Shown here piece by piece: positions 28,101 through 43,100 of a stretch of DNA of 64,000 nt. A program made the position numbers and the translations under genes. The stretch is from Arenicola marina (lineage: Eukaryota; Annelida; Polychaeta; Arenicolidae). The stretch covers positions 32,466,133 through 32,530,132 of the forward strand of contig OZ025263.1 of assembly GCA_964019135.1 (NCBI GenBank). Direction: 5' to 3'. Position 1 is the stretch's first letter. Every line of letters starts with the position of its first letter. The notes below the pieces were generated by a model. The model was given only the letters and a program-made list of their open reading frames with translations. It ran no database searches and had not been told where the DNA came from.

Positions 28101-31100
28101 TAACTTCTTAAACGTCACTTATAAGCGACATGGGCGATAATATATCGATTCTCAGCAGCTCAATGTAGGAATGTAAGTCTGTATGCTGATTCTTTTGATA
28201 AGCACGTATGGTGCAGCGTTGTATTCTCTTTCCACCATAGTGGCGAGTACGACTAGCGCAACCAGCGCCAGCACCACTGCGGAGAGCACCACCAGCTTGA
28301 CAACCCCAACGACAGTCTCGGAAACCACAAGCACCGGAACCAGTGGGACGACGACAACTCCCACCACTGTCACCCCGACCACCAGTGAGTCCACAACAGG
28401 TCAGTGATACAACTTTATCATTTTATGTGTAAAGGAAACGTATTGTCTAGAATGAAACGGGCGTAAAATGAACTCTAACTTCTTAAACGTCACTTGATAA
28501 GCGACATCGGCGATAATATATCGATTCTCAGCAGCTCAAAGTAGGAATGTAAGTCTGTATGCTGATTCTTTTGATAAGCACGTATGGTGCAGCGTTGTAT
28601 TATCTTTCCACCATAGTGGCGAGTACGACTAGCGCAACCAGCGCCAGCACCACTGCGGAGAGCACCACCAGCTTGACAACCCCGACGACAGTCTCGGAAA
28701 CCACAAGCACCGGAGCCAGTGGCACGACGACAACTCCCACCACTGTCACCCCGACCACCAGTGAGTCCACAACAGGTCAGTGATACAACTTTATCATTTT
28801 ATGTTTTAAGGAAACGTATTGTCTAGGATGAAACGGGCGTAAAACAAACTCTAACTTCTTAAACGTCACTTTATAAGCGACATCGGCGATAATATATCGA
28901 TTCTCAGCAGCTCGAAGTAGGATTGTAAGTCTGTATGCTGATTCTTTTGATAAGCACGTATGGTGCAGCGTTGTATTCTCTTTCCACCATAGTGGCGAGT
29001 ACGATTAGCGCAACCAGCGCCAGCACCACTGCGGAGAGCACCACCAGCTTGACAACCCCAACGACAGTCTCGGAAACCACAAGCACCGGAACCAGTGGCA
29101 CGACGACAACTCCCACCACTGTCACCCCGGCCACCAGTGAGTCCACAACAGGTCAGTGATACAACTTCATCATTTTATGTTTAAAGGAAACGTATTGTCT
29201 AGAAGGAAACGGGCGTAAAATAATCTCTAACTTCTTAAACGTCACTTTATAAGCGACATCGGCGATAATATATCGATTCTCAGCAGCTCAAAGTAGGATT
29301 GTAAGTCTGTATGGTGATTCTTTTGATAAGCACGTATGGTGCAGTGTTGTATTCTCTTTCCACCATAGTGGCGAGTACGACTAGCGCAACCAGCGCCAGC
29401 ACCACTGCGGAGAGCACCACCAGCTTGACAACCCCAACGACAGTCTCGGAAACCACAAGCACCGGAACCAGTGGGACGACGACAACTCCCACCACTGTCA
29501 CCCCGACCACCAGTGAGTCCACAACAGGTCAGTGATACAACTTTATCATTTTATGTTTAAAGGAAACGTATTGTCTAGAAGGAAACGGGCGTAAAACTCT
29601 AACTTCTTAAACGTCACTTTATAAGCGACATTGGCGATAATATATCGATTCTCAGCAGCTCAATGTAGGAATGTAAGTCTGTATGCTGATTCTTTTGATA
29701 AGCACGTATGGTGCAGCATTGTATTCTCTTTCCACCATAGTGGCGAGTACGACTAGCGCAACCAGCGCCAGCACCACTGCGGAGAGCACCACCAGCTTGA
29801 CAACCCCAACGACAGTCTCGGAAACCACAAGCACCGGAACCAGTGGGACGACGACAACTCCCACCACTGTAACCCCGACCATCAGTGAGTCCACAACAGG
29901 TCAGTGATAAAACTTTATCATTTTATGTTTAAAGGAAACGTATTGTCTAGAATGAAACGGGCGTAAAATAAACTCTAACTTCTTAAACGTCACTTGATAA
30001 GCGACATCGGCGATAATATATCGATTCTCAGCAGCTCAAAGTAGGATTGTAAGTCTGTATGCTGATTCTTTTGATAAGCACGTATGGTGCAGCGTTGTAT
30101 TCTCTTTCCACCATAGTGGCGAGTACGACTAGCGCAACCAGCGCCAGCACCACTGCGGAGAGCACCACCAGCTTGACAACCCCAACGACAGTCTCGGAAA
30201 CCACAAGCACCGGAACCAGTGGCACGACGACAACTCCCACCACTGTCACCCCGACCACCAGTGAGTCCACAACAGGTCAGTGATACAACTTTATCATTTT
30301 ATGTGTAAAGGAAACGTATTGTCTAGAATGAAACGGGCGTAAAACCCTAACTTCTTAAACGTCACTTTATAAGCGACATCGGCGATAATATATCGATTCT
30401 CAGCAGCTCAAAGTAGGATTGCAAGTCTGTATGCTGATTCTTTTGATAAGCACGTATGGTGCAGCGTTGTATTCTCTTTCCACCATAGTGGCGGGTACGA
30501 CTAGCGCAACCAGCGCCAGCACCACTGCGGAGAGCACCACCAGCTTGACAACCCCAACGACAGTCTCGGAAACCACAAGCACCGGAACCAGTGGGACGAC
30601 GACAACTCCCACCACTGTCACCCCGACCACCAGTGAGTCCACAACAGGTCAGTGATACAACTTTATCATTTTATGTTTAAAGGAAACGTATTGTCTAGAA
30701 GGAAACGGGCGTAAAACTCTAACTTCTTAAACGTCACTTTATAAGCGACATTGGCGATAATATATCGATTCTCAGCAGCTCAAAGTAGGAATGTAAGTCT
30801 GTATGCTGATTCTTTTGATAAGCACGTATGGTGCAGCGTAGTATTCTCTTTCCACCATAGTGGCGAGTACGACTAGCGCAACCAGCGCCAGCACCACTGC
30901 GGAGAGCACCACCAGCTTGACAACCCCAACGACAGTCTCGGAAACCACAAGCACCGGAACCAGTGGGACGACGACAACTCCCACCACTGTCACCCCGACC
31001 ACCAGTGAGTCAACAACAGGTCAGTGATACAACTTTATCATTTTATGTTTAAAGGAAACGTATTGTCTAGGATGAAACGGGCGTAAAACAAACTCTAACT

Positions 31101-34100
31101 TCTTAAACGTCACTTTATAAGCGACATCGGCGATAATATATCGATACTCAGCAGCTCAAAGTAGGATTGTAAGTCTGTATGGTGATTCTTTTGATAAGCA
31201 CGTATGGTGCAGTGTTGTATTCTCTTTCCACCATAGTGGCGAGTACGACTAGCGCAACCAGCGCCAGCACCACTGCGGAGAGCACCACCAGCTTGACAAC
31301 CCCAACGACAGTCTCGGAAACCACAAGCACCGGAACCAGTGGGACGACGACAACTCCCACCACTGTAACCCCGACCATCAGTGAGTCCACAACAGGTCAG
31401 TGATAAAACTTTATCATTTTATGTTTAAAGGAAACGTATTGTCTAGAATGAAACGGGCGTAAAATAAACTCTAACTTCTTAAACGTCATTTTATAAGCGA
31501 CATCGGCGATAATATATCGATTCTCAGCAGCTCAAAGTAGGATTGTAAGTCTGTATGCTGATTCTTTTGATAAGCACGTATGGTGCAGCGTTGTATTCTC
31601 TTTCCACCATAGTGGCGAGTACGACTAGCGCAACCAGCGCCAGCACCACTGCGGAGAGCACCACCAGCTTGACAACCCCAACGACAGTCTCGGAAACCAC
31701 AAGCACCGGAACCAGTGGCACCACGACAACTCCCACCACTGTCACCCCGACCACCAGTGAGTCCACAACAGGTCAGTGATACAACTTTATCATTTTATGT
31801 GTAAAGGAAACGTATTGTCTAGAATGAAACGGGCGTAAAACCCTAACTTCTTAAACGTCACTTTATAAGCGACATCGGCGATAATATATCGATTCTCAGC
31901 AGCTCAAAGTAGGATTGCAAGTCTGTATGCTGATTCTTTTGATAAGCACGTATGGTGCAGCGTTGTATTCTCTTTCCACCATAGTGGCGGGTACGACTAG
32001 CGCAACCAGCGCCAGCACCACTGCGGAGAGCACCACCAGCTTGACAACCCCAACGACAGTCTCGGAAACCACAAGCACCGGAACCAGTGGGACGACGACA
32101 ACTCCCACCACTGTCACCCCGACCACCAGTGAGTCCACAACAGGTCAGTGATACAACTTTATCATTTTATGTTTAAAGGAAACGTATTGTCTAGAAGGAA
32201 ACGGGCGTAAAACTCTAACTTCTTAAACGTCACTTTATAAGCGACATTGGCGATAATATATCGATTCTCAGCAGCTCAAAGTAGGAATGTAAGTCTGTAT
32301 GCTGATTCTTTTGATAAGCACGTATGGTGCAGCGTAGTATTCTCTTTCCACCATAGTGGCGAGTACGACTAGCGCAACCAGCGCCAGCACCACTGCGGAG
32401 AGCACCACCAGCTTGGCAACCCCAACGACAGTCTCGGAAACCACAAGCACCGGAACCAGTGGAACGACGACAACTCCCACCACTGTCACCCCGACCACCA
32501 GTGAGTCAACAACAGGTCAGTGATACAACTTTATCATTTTATGTGTAAAGGAAACGTATTGTCTAGAATGAAACGGGCGTAAAACCCTAACTTCTTAAAC
32601 GTCACTTTATAAGCGACATTGGCGATAATATATCGATTCTCAGCAGCTCAAAGTAGGATTGCAATTCTGTATGCTGATTCTTTTGATAAGCACGTATGGT
32701 GCAGCGTAGTATTCTCTTTCCACCATAGTGGCGAGTACGACTAGCGCAACCAGCGCCAGCACCACTGCGGAGAGCACCACCAGCTTGACAACCCCAACGA
32801 CAGTCTCGGAAACCACAAGCACCGGAACCAGTGGGACGACGACAACTCCCACCACTGTCACCCCGACCACCAGTGAGTCAACAACAGGTCAGTGATACAA
32901 CTTTATCATTTTATGTTTAAAGGAAACGTATTGTCTAGAAGGAAACGGGCGTAAAACTCTAACTTCTTAAACGTCACTTTATAAGCGACATTGGCGATAA
33001 TATATCGATTCTCAGCAGCTCAATGTAGGAATGTAAGTCTGTATGCTGATTCTTTTGATAAGCACGTATGGTGCAGCGTTGTATTCTCTTTCCACCATAG
33101 TGGCGAGTACGACTAGCGCAACCAGCGCCAGCACCACTGCGGAGAGCACCACCAGCTTGACAACCCCAACGACAGTCTCGGAAACCACAAGCACCGGAAC
33201 CAGTGGGACGACGACAACTCCCACCACTGTAACCCCGACCATCAGTGAGTCCACAACAGGTCAGTGATAAAACTTTATCATTTTATGTTTAAAGGAAACG
33301 TATTGTCTAGAATGAAACGGGCGTAAAATCAACTCTAACTTCTTAAACGTCACTTTATAAGCGACATCGGCGATAATATATCGATTCTCAGCAGCTCAAA
33401 GTAGGATTGTAAGTCTGTATGCTGATTCTTTTGATAAGCACGTATGGTGCAGCGTTGTATTCTCTTTCCACCATAGTGGCGAGTACGACTAGCGCAACCA
33501 GCGCCAGCACCACTGCGGAGAGCACCACCAGCTTGACAACCCCAACGACAGTCTCGGAAACCACAAGCACCGGAACCAGTGGGACGACGACAACTCCCAC
33601 CACTGTCACCCCGACCACCAGTGAGTCCACAACAGGTCAGTGATACAACTTTATCATTTTATGTTTAAAGGAAACGTATTGTCTAGGATGAAACGGGCGT
33701 AAAACAAACTCTAACTTCTTAAACGTCACTTTATAAGCGACATCGGCGATAATATATCGATTCTCAGCAGCTCAAAGTAGGATTGTAAGTCTGTATGGTG
33801 ATTCTTTTGATAAGCACGTATGGTGCAGTGTTGTATTCTCTTTCCACCATAGTGGCGAGTACGACTAGCGCAACCAGCGCCAGCACCACTGCGGAGAGCA
33901 CCACCAGCTTGACAACCCCAACGACAGTCTCGGAAACCACAAGCACCGGAACCAGTGGGACGACGACAACTCCCACCACTGTCACCCCGACCACCAGTGA
34001 GTCCACAACAGGTCAGTGATACAACTTTATCATTTTATGTGTAAAGGAAACGTATTGTCTAGAATGAAACGGGCGTAAAACCCTAACTTCTTAAACGTCA

Positions 34101-37100
34101 CTTTATAAGCGACATCGGCGATAATATATCGATTCTCAGCAGCTCAAAGTAGGATTGCAAGTCTGTATGCTGATTCTTTTGATAAGCACGTATGGTGCAG
34201 CGTTGTATTCTCTTTCCACCATAGTGGCGGGTACGACTAGCGCAACCAGCGCCAGCACCACTGCGGAGAGCACCACCAGCTTGACAACCCCAACGACAGT
34301 CTCGGAAACCACAAGCACCGGAACCAGTGGGACGACGACAACTCCCACCACTGTCACCCCGACCACCAGTGAGTCCACAACAGGTCAGTGATACAACTTT
34401 ATAATTTTATGTTTAAAGGAAACGTATTGTCTAGAAGGAAACGGGCGTAAAACTCTAACTTCTTAAACGTCACTTTATAAGCGACATTGGCGATAATATA
34501 TCGATTCTCAGCAGCTCAAAGTAGGAATGTAAGTCTGTATGCTGATTCTTTTGATAAGCACGTATGGTGCAGCGTAGTATTCTCTTTCCACCATAGTGGC
34601 GAGTACGACTAGCGCAACCAGCGCCAGCACCACTGCGGAGAGCACCACCAGCTTGACAACCCCAACGACAGTCTCGGAAACCACAAGCACCGGAACCAGT
34701 GGAACGACGACAACTCCCACCACTGTCACCCCGACCACCAGTGAGTCAACAACAGGTCAGTGATACAACTTTATCATTTTATGTGTAAAGGAAACGTATT
34801 GTCTAGAATGAAACGGGCGTAAAACCCTAACTTCTTAAACGTCACTTTATAAGCGACATTGGCGATAATATATCGATTCTCAGCAGCTCAAAGTAGGATT
34901 GCAATTCTGTATGCTGATTCTTTTGATAAGCACGTATGGTGCAGCGTAGTATTCTCTTTCCACCATAGTGGCGAGTACGACTAGCGCAACCAGCGCCAGC
35001 ACCACTGCGGAGAGCACCACCAGCTTGACAACCCCAACGACAGTCTCGGAAACCACAAGCACCGGAACCAGTGGGACGACGACAACTCCCACCACTGTCA
35101 CCCCGACCACCAGTGAGTCCACAACAGGTCAGTGATACAACTTTATCATTTTATGTTTAAAGGAAACGTATTGTCTAGGATGAAACGGGCGTAAAACAAA
35201 CTCTAACTTCTTAAACGTCACTTTATGAGCGACATCGGCGATAATATATCGATTCTCAGCAGCTCAAAGTAGGATTGTAAGTCTGTATGCTGATTCTTTT
35301 GATAAGCACGTATGGTGCAGCGTTGTATTCTCTTTCCACCATAGTGGCGAGTACGACTAGCGCAACCAGCGCCAGCACCACTGCGGAGAGCACCACCAGC
35401 TTGACAACCCCAACGACAGTCTCGGAAACCACAAGCACCGGAACCAGTGGCACGACGACAACTCCCACCACTGTCACCCCGACCACCAGTGAGTCCACAA
35501 CAGGTCAGTGATACAACTTCATCATTTTATGTTTAAAGGAAACGTATTGTCTAGAAGGAAACGGGCGTAAAATAAACTCTAACTTCTTAAACGTCACTTT
35601 ATAAGCGACATCGGCGATAATATATCGATTCTCAGCAGCTCAAAGTAGGATTGTAAGTCTGTATGCTGATTCTTTTGATAAGCACGTATGGTGCAGCGTT
35701 GTATTCTCTTTCCACCATAGTGGCGAGTACGACTAGCGCAACCAGCGCCAGCACCACTGCGGAGAGCACCACCAGCTTGACAACCCCAACGACAGTCTCG
35801 GAAACCACAAGCACCGGAACCAGTGGGACGACGACAACTCCCACCACTGTCACCCCGACCACCAGTGAGTCCACAACAGGTCAGTGATACAACTTTATCA
35901 TTTTATGTTTAAAGGAAACGTATTGTCTAGAAGGAAACGGGCGTAAAACTCTAACTTCTTAAACGTCACTTTATAAGCGACATTGGCGATAATATATCGA
36001 TTCTCAGCAGCTCAATGTAGGAATGTAAGTCTGTATGCTGATTCTTTTGATAAGCACGTATGGTGCAGCGTTGTATTCTCTTTCCACCATAGTGGCGAGT
36101 ACGACTAGCGCAACCAGCGCCAGCACCACTGCGGAGAGCACCACCAGCTTGACAACCCCAACGACAGTCTCGGAAACCACAAGCACCGGAACCAGTGGCA
36201 CGACGACAACTCCCACCACTGTCACCCCGACCACCAGTGAGTCCACAACAGGTCAGTGATAAAACTTTATCATTTTATGTTTAAAGGAAACGTATTGTCT
36301 AGAAGGAAACTGGCGTAAAACTCTAACTTCTTAAACGTCACTTTATAAGCGACATTGGCGATAATATATCGATTCTCAGCAGCTCAATGTAGGAATGTAA
36401 GTCTGTATGCTGATTCTTTTGATAAGCACGTATGGTGCAGCGTTGTATTCTCTTTCCACCATAGTGGCGAGTACGACTAGCGCAACCAGCGCCAGCACCA
36501 CTGCGGAGAGCACCACCAGCTTGACAACCCCAACGACAGTCTCGGAAACCACAAGCACCGGAACCAGTGGCACGACGACAACTCCCACCACTGTCACCCC
36601 GACCACCAGTGAGTCCACAACAGGTCAGTGATACAACTTTATCATTTTATGTGTAAAGGAAACGTATTGTCTAGAATGAAACGGGCGTAAAACCCTAACT
36701 TCTTAAACGTCACTTTATAAGCGACATCGGCGATAATATATCGATTCTCAGCAGCTCAAAGTAGGATTGCAAGTCTGTATGCTGATTCTTTTGATAAGCA
36801 CGTATGGTGCAGCGTTGTATTCTCTTTCCACCATAGTGGCGGGTACGACTAGCGCAACCAGCGCCAGCACCACTGCGGAGAGCACCACCAGCTTGACAAC
36901 CCCAACGACAGTCTCGGAAACCACAAGCACCGGAACCAGTGGGACGACGACAACTCCCACCACTGTCACCCCGACCACCAGTGAGTCCACAACAGGTCAG
37001 TGATACAACTTTATCATTTTATGTTTAAAGGAAACGTATTGTCTAGAAGGAAACGGGCGTAAAACTCTAACTTCTTAAACGTCACTTTATAAGCGACATT

Positions 37101-40100
37101 GGCGATAATATATCGATTCTCAGCAGCTCAAAGTAGGAATGTAAGTCTGTATGCTGATTCTTTTGATAAGCACGTATGGTGCAGCGTAGTATTCTCTTTC
37201 CACCATAGTGGCGAGTACGACTAGCGCAACCAGCGCCAGCACCACTGCGGAGAGCACCACCAGCTTGACAACCCCAACGACAGTCTCGGAAACCACAAGC
37301 ACCGGAACCAGTGGCACCACGACAACTCCCACCACTGTCACCCCGACCACCAGTGAGTCAACAACAGGTCAGTGATACAACTTTATCATTTTATGTGTAA
37401 AGGAAACGTATTGTCTAGAATGAAACGGGCGTAAAACCCTAACTTCTTAAACGTCACTTTATAAGCGACATCGGCGATAATATATCGATTTTCAGCAGCT
37501 CAAAGTAGGATTGCAAGTCTGTATGCTGATTCTTTTGATAAGCACGTATGGTGCAGCGTTGTATTCTCTTTCCACCATAGTGGCGAGTACGACTAGCGCA
37601 ACCAGCGCCAGCACCACTGCGGAGAGCACCACCAGCTTGACAACCCCAACGACAGTCTCGGAAACCACAAGCACCGGAACCAGTGGGACGACGACAACTC
37701 CCACCACTGTCACCCCGACCACCAGTGAGTCCACAACAGGTCAGTGATACAACTTTATCATTTTATGTTTAAAGGAAACGTATTGTCTAGGATGAAACGG
37801 GCGTAAAACAAACTCTAACTTCTTAAACGTCACTTTATAAGCGACATCGGCGATAATATATCGATTCTCATCAGCTCAAAGTAAGATTGTAAGTCTGTAT
37901 GCTGATTCTTTTGATAAGCACGTATGGTGCAGCGTTGTATTCTCTTTCCACCATAGTGGCGAGTACGACTAGCGCAACCAGCGCCAGCACCACTGCGGAG
38001 AGCACCACCAGCTTGACAACCCCAACGACAGTCTCGGAAACCACAAGCACCGGAACCAGTGGCACGACGACAACTCCCACCACTGTCACCCCGACCACCA
38101 GTGAGTCCACAAGAGGTCAGTGATACAACTTTATCATTTTATGTTTAAAGGAAACGTATTGTCTAGAAGGAAACGGGCGTAAAACTCTAACTTCTTAAAC
38201 GTCACTTTATAAGCGACATTGGCGATAATATATCGATTCTCAGCAGCTCAAAGTAAGAATGTAAGTCTGTATGCTGATTCTTTTGATAAGCACGTATGGT
38301 GCAGCGTAGTATTCTCTTTCCACCATAGTGGCGAGTACGACTAGCGCAACCAGCGCCAGCACCACTGCGGAGAACACCACCAGCTTGACAACCCCAACGA
38401 CAGTCTCGGAAACCACAAGCACCGGAACCAGTGGGACGACGACAACTCCCACCACTGTCACCCCGACCACCAGTGAGTCAACAACAGGTCAGTGATACAA
38501 CTTTATCATTTTATGTGTAAAGGAAACGTATTGTCTAGAATGAAACGGGCGTAAAACCCTAACTTCTTAAACGTCACTTTATAAGCGACATTGGCGATAA
38601 TATATCGATTCTCAGCAGCTCAAAGTAGGATTGCAATTCCGTATGCTGATTCTTTTGATAAGCACGTATGGTGCAGCGTAGTATTCTCTTTCCACCATAG
38701 TGGCGAGTGCGACTAGCGCAACCAGCGCCAGCACCACTGCGGAGAGCACCACCAGCTTGACAACCCCAACGACAGTCTCGGAAACCACAAGCACCGGAAC
38801 CAGTGGGACGACGACAACTCCCACCACTGTCACCCCGACCACCAGTGAGTCCACAACAGGTCAGTGATACAACTTTATCATTTTATGTTTAAAGGAAACG
38901 TATTGTCTAGAAGGAAACGGGCGTAAAACTCTAACTTCTTAAACGTCACTTTATAAGCGACATTGGCGATAATATATCGATTCTCAGCAGCTCAAAGTAG
39001 GAATGTAAGTCTGTATGCTGATTCTTTTGATAAGCACGTATGGTGCAGCGTAGTATTCTCTTTCCACCATAGTGGCGAGTACGACTAGCGCAACCAGCGC
39101 CAGCACCACTGCGGAGAGCACCACCAGCTTGACAACCCCAACGACAGTCTCGGAAACCACAAGCACCGGAACCAGTGGGACGACGACAACTCCCACCACT
39201 GTCACCCCGACCACCAGTGAGTCAACAACAGGTCAGTGATACAACTTTATCATTTTATGTGTAAAGGAAACGTATTGTCTAGAATGAAACGGGCGTAAAA
39301 CCCTAACTTCTTAAACGTCACTTTATAAGCGACATTGGCGATAATATATCGATTCTCAGCAGCTCAAAGTAGGATTGCAATTCTGTATGCTGATTCTTTT
39401 GATAAGCACGTATGGTGCAGCGTAGTATTCTCTTTCCACCATAGTGGCGAGTACGACTAGCGCAACCAGCGCCAGCACCACTGCGGAGAGCACCACCAGC
39501 TTGACAACCCCAACGACAGTCTCGGAAACCACAAGCACCGGAACCAGTGGGACGACGACAACTCCCACCACTGTCACCCCGACCACCAATGAGTCCACAA
39601 CAGGTCAGTGATACAACTTTATCATTTTATGTTTAAAGGAAACGTATTGTCTAGGATGAAACGGGCGTAAAACAAACTCTAACTTCTTCAACGTCACTTT
39701 ATGAGCGACATCGGCGATAATATATCGATTCTCAGCAGCTCAAAGTAGGATTGTAAGTCTGTATGCTGATTCTTTTGATAAGCACGTATGGTGCAGCGTT
39801 GTATTCTCTTTCCACCATAGTGGCGAGTACGACTAGCGCAACCAGCGCCAGCACCACTGCGGAGAGCACCACCAGCTTGACAACCCCAACGACAGTCTCG
39901 GAAACCACAAGCACCGGAACCAGTGGCACGACGACAACTCCCACCACTGTCACCCCGACCACCAGTGAGTCCACAACAGGTCAGTGATACAACTTCATCA
40001 TTTTATGTTTAAAGGAAACGTATTGTCTAGAAGGAAACGGGCGTAAAATAAACTCTAACTTCTTAAACGTCACTTTATAAGCGACATCGGCGATAATATA

Positions 40101-43100
40101 TCGATTCTCAGCAGCTCAAAGTAGGATTGTAAGTCTGTATGCTGATTCTTTTGATAAGCACGTATGGTGCAGCGTTGTATTCTCTTTCCACCATAGTGGC
40201 GAGTACGACTAGCGCAACCAGCGCCAGCACCACTGCGGAGAGCACCACCAGCTTGACAACCCCAACGACAGTCTCGGAAACCACAAGCACCGGAACCAGT
40301 GGGACGACGACAACTCCCACCACTGTCACCCCGACCACCAGTGAGTCCACAACAGGTCAGTGATACAACTTTATCATTTTATGTTTAAAGGAAACGTATT
40401 GTCTAGAAAGAAACGGGCGTAAAACTCTAACTTCTTAAACGTCACTTTATCAGCGACATTGGCGATAATATATCGATTCTCAGCAGCTCAATGTAGGAAT
40501 GTAAGTCTGTATGCTGATTCTTTTGATAAGCACGTATGGTGCAGCGTAGTATTCTCTTTCCACCATAGTGGCGAGTACGACTAGCGCAACCAGCGCCAGC
40601 ACCACTGCGGAGAGCACCACCAGCTTGACAACCCCAACGACAGTCTCGGAAACCACAAGCACCGGAACCAGTGGCACGACGACAACTCCCACCACTGTCA
40701 CCCCGACCACCAGTGAGTCCACAAGAGGTCAGTGATACAACTTCATCATTTTATGTTTAAAGGAAACGTATTGTCTAGAAGGAAACTGGCGTAAAACTCT
40801 AACTTCTTAAACGTCACTTTATAAGCGACATCGGCGATAATATATCGATTCTCAGCAGCTCAATGTAGGAATGTAAGTCTGTATGCTGATTCTTTTGATA
40901 AGCACGTATGGTGCAGCGTTGTATTCTCTTTCCACCATAGTGGCGAGTACGACTAGCGCAACCAGCGCCAGCACCACTGCGGAGAGCACCACCAGCTTGA
41001 CAACCCCAATGACAGTCTCGGAAACCACAAGCACCGGAACCAGTGGGACGACGACAACTCCCACCACTGTAACCCCGACCATCAGTGAGTCCACAACAGG
41101 TCAGTGATACAACTTTATCATTTTATGTGTAAAGGAAACGTATTGTCTAGAATGAAACGGGCGTAAAACCCTAACTTCTTAAACGTCACTTTATAAGCGA
41201 CATCGGCGATAATATATCGATTCTCAGCAGCTCAAAGTAGGATTGCAAGTCTGTATGCTGATTCTTTTGATAAGCACGTATGGTGCAGCGTTGTATTCTC
41301 TTTCCACCATAGTGGCGGGTACGACTAGCGCAACCAGCGCCAGCACCACTGCGGAGAGCACCACCAGCTTGACAACCCCAACGACAGTCTCGGAAACCAC
41401 AAGCACCGGAACCAGTGGGACGACGACAACTCCCACCACTGTCACCCCGACCACCAGTGAGTCCACAACAGGTCAGTGATACAACTTTATCACTTTATGT
41501 TTAAAGGAAACGTATTGTCTAGAAGGAAACGGGCGTAAAACTCTAACTTCTTAAACGTCACTTTATAAGCGACATTGGCGATAATATATCGATTCTCAGC
41601 AGCTCAAAGTAGGAATGTAAGTCTGTATGCTGATGCTTTTGATAAGCACGTATGGTGCAGCGTAGTATTCTCTTTCCACCATAGTGGCCAGTACGACTAG
41701 CGCAACCAGCGCCAGCACCACTGCGGAGAGCACCACCAGCTTGACAACCCCAACGACAGTCTCGGAAACCACAAGCACCGGAACCAGTGGGACGACGACA
41801 ACTCCCACCACTGTCACCCCGACCACCAGTGAGTCAACAACAGGTCAGTGATACAACTTTATCATTTTATGTGTAAAGGAAACGTATTGTCTAGAATGAA
41901 ACGGGCGTAAAACCCTAACTTCTTAAACGTCACTTTATAAGCGACATCGGCGATAATATATCGATTTTCAGCAGCTCAAAGTAGGATTGCAAGTCTGTAT
42001 GCTGATTCTTTTGATAAGCACGTATGGTGCAGCGTTGTATTCTCTTTCCACCATAGTGGCGAGTACGACTAGCGCAACCAGCGCCAGCACCACTGCGGAG
42101 AGCACCACCAGCTTGACAACCCCAACGACAGTCTCGGAAACCACAAGCACCGGAACCAGTGGGACGACGACAACTCCCACCACTGTCACCCCGACCACCA
42201 GTGAGTCCACAACAGGTCAGTGATACAACTTTATCATTTTATGTTTAAAGGAAACGTATTGTCTAGGATGAAACGGGCGTAAAACAAACTCTAACTTCTT
42301 AAACGTCACTTTATAAGCGACATCGGCGATAATATATCGATTCTCATCAGCTCAAAGTAGGATTGTAAGTCTGTATGCTGATTCTTTTGATAAGCACGTA
42401 TGGTGCAGCGTTGTATTCTCTTTCCACCATAGTGGCGAGTACGACTAGCGCAACCAGCGCCAGGACCACTGCGGAGAGCACCACCAGCTTGACAACCCCA
42501 ACGACAGTCTCGGAAACCACAAGCACCGGAACCAGTGGCACGACGACAACTCCCACCACTGTCACCTCGACCACCAGTGAGTCAACAACAGGTCAGTGAT
42601 ACAACTTTATCATTTTATGTGTAAAGGAAACGTATTGTCTAGAATGAAACGGGCGTAAAACCCTAACTTCTTAAACGTCACTTTATAAGCGACATCGGCG
42701 ATAATATATCGATTTTCAGCAGCTCAAAGTAGGATTGCAAGTCTGTATGCTGATTCTTTTGATAAGCACGTATGGTGCAGCGTTGTATTCTCTTTCCACC
42801 ATAGTGGCGAGTACGACTAGCGCAACCAGCGCCAGCACCACTGCGGAGAGCACCACCAGCTTGACAACCCCAACGACAGTCTCGGAAACCACAAGCACCG
42901 GAACCAGTGGGACGACGACAACTCCCACCACTGTCACCCCGACCACCAGTGAGTCCACAACAGGTCAGTGATACAACTTTATCATTTTATGTTTAAAGGA
43001 AACGTATTGTCTAGGATGAAACGGGCGTAAAACAAACTCTAACTTCTTAAACGTCACTTTATAAGCGACATCGGCGATAATATATCGATTCTCATCAGCT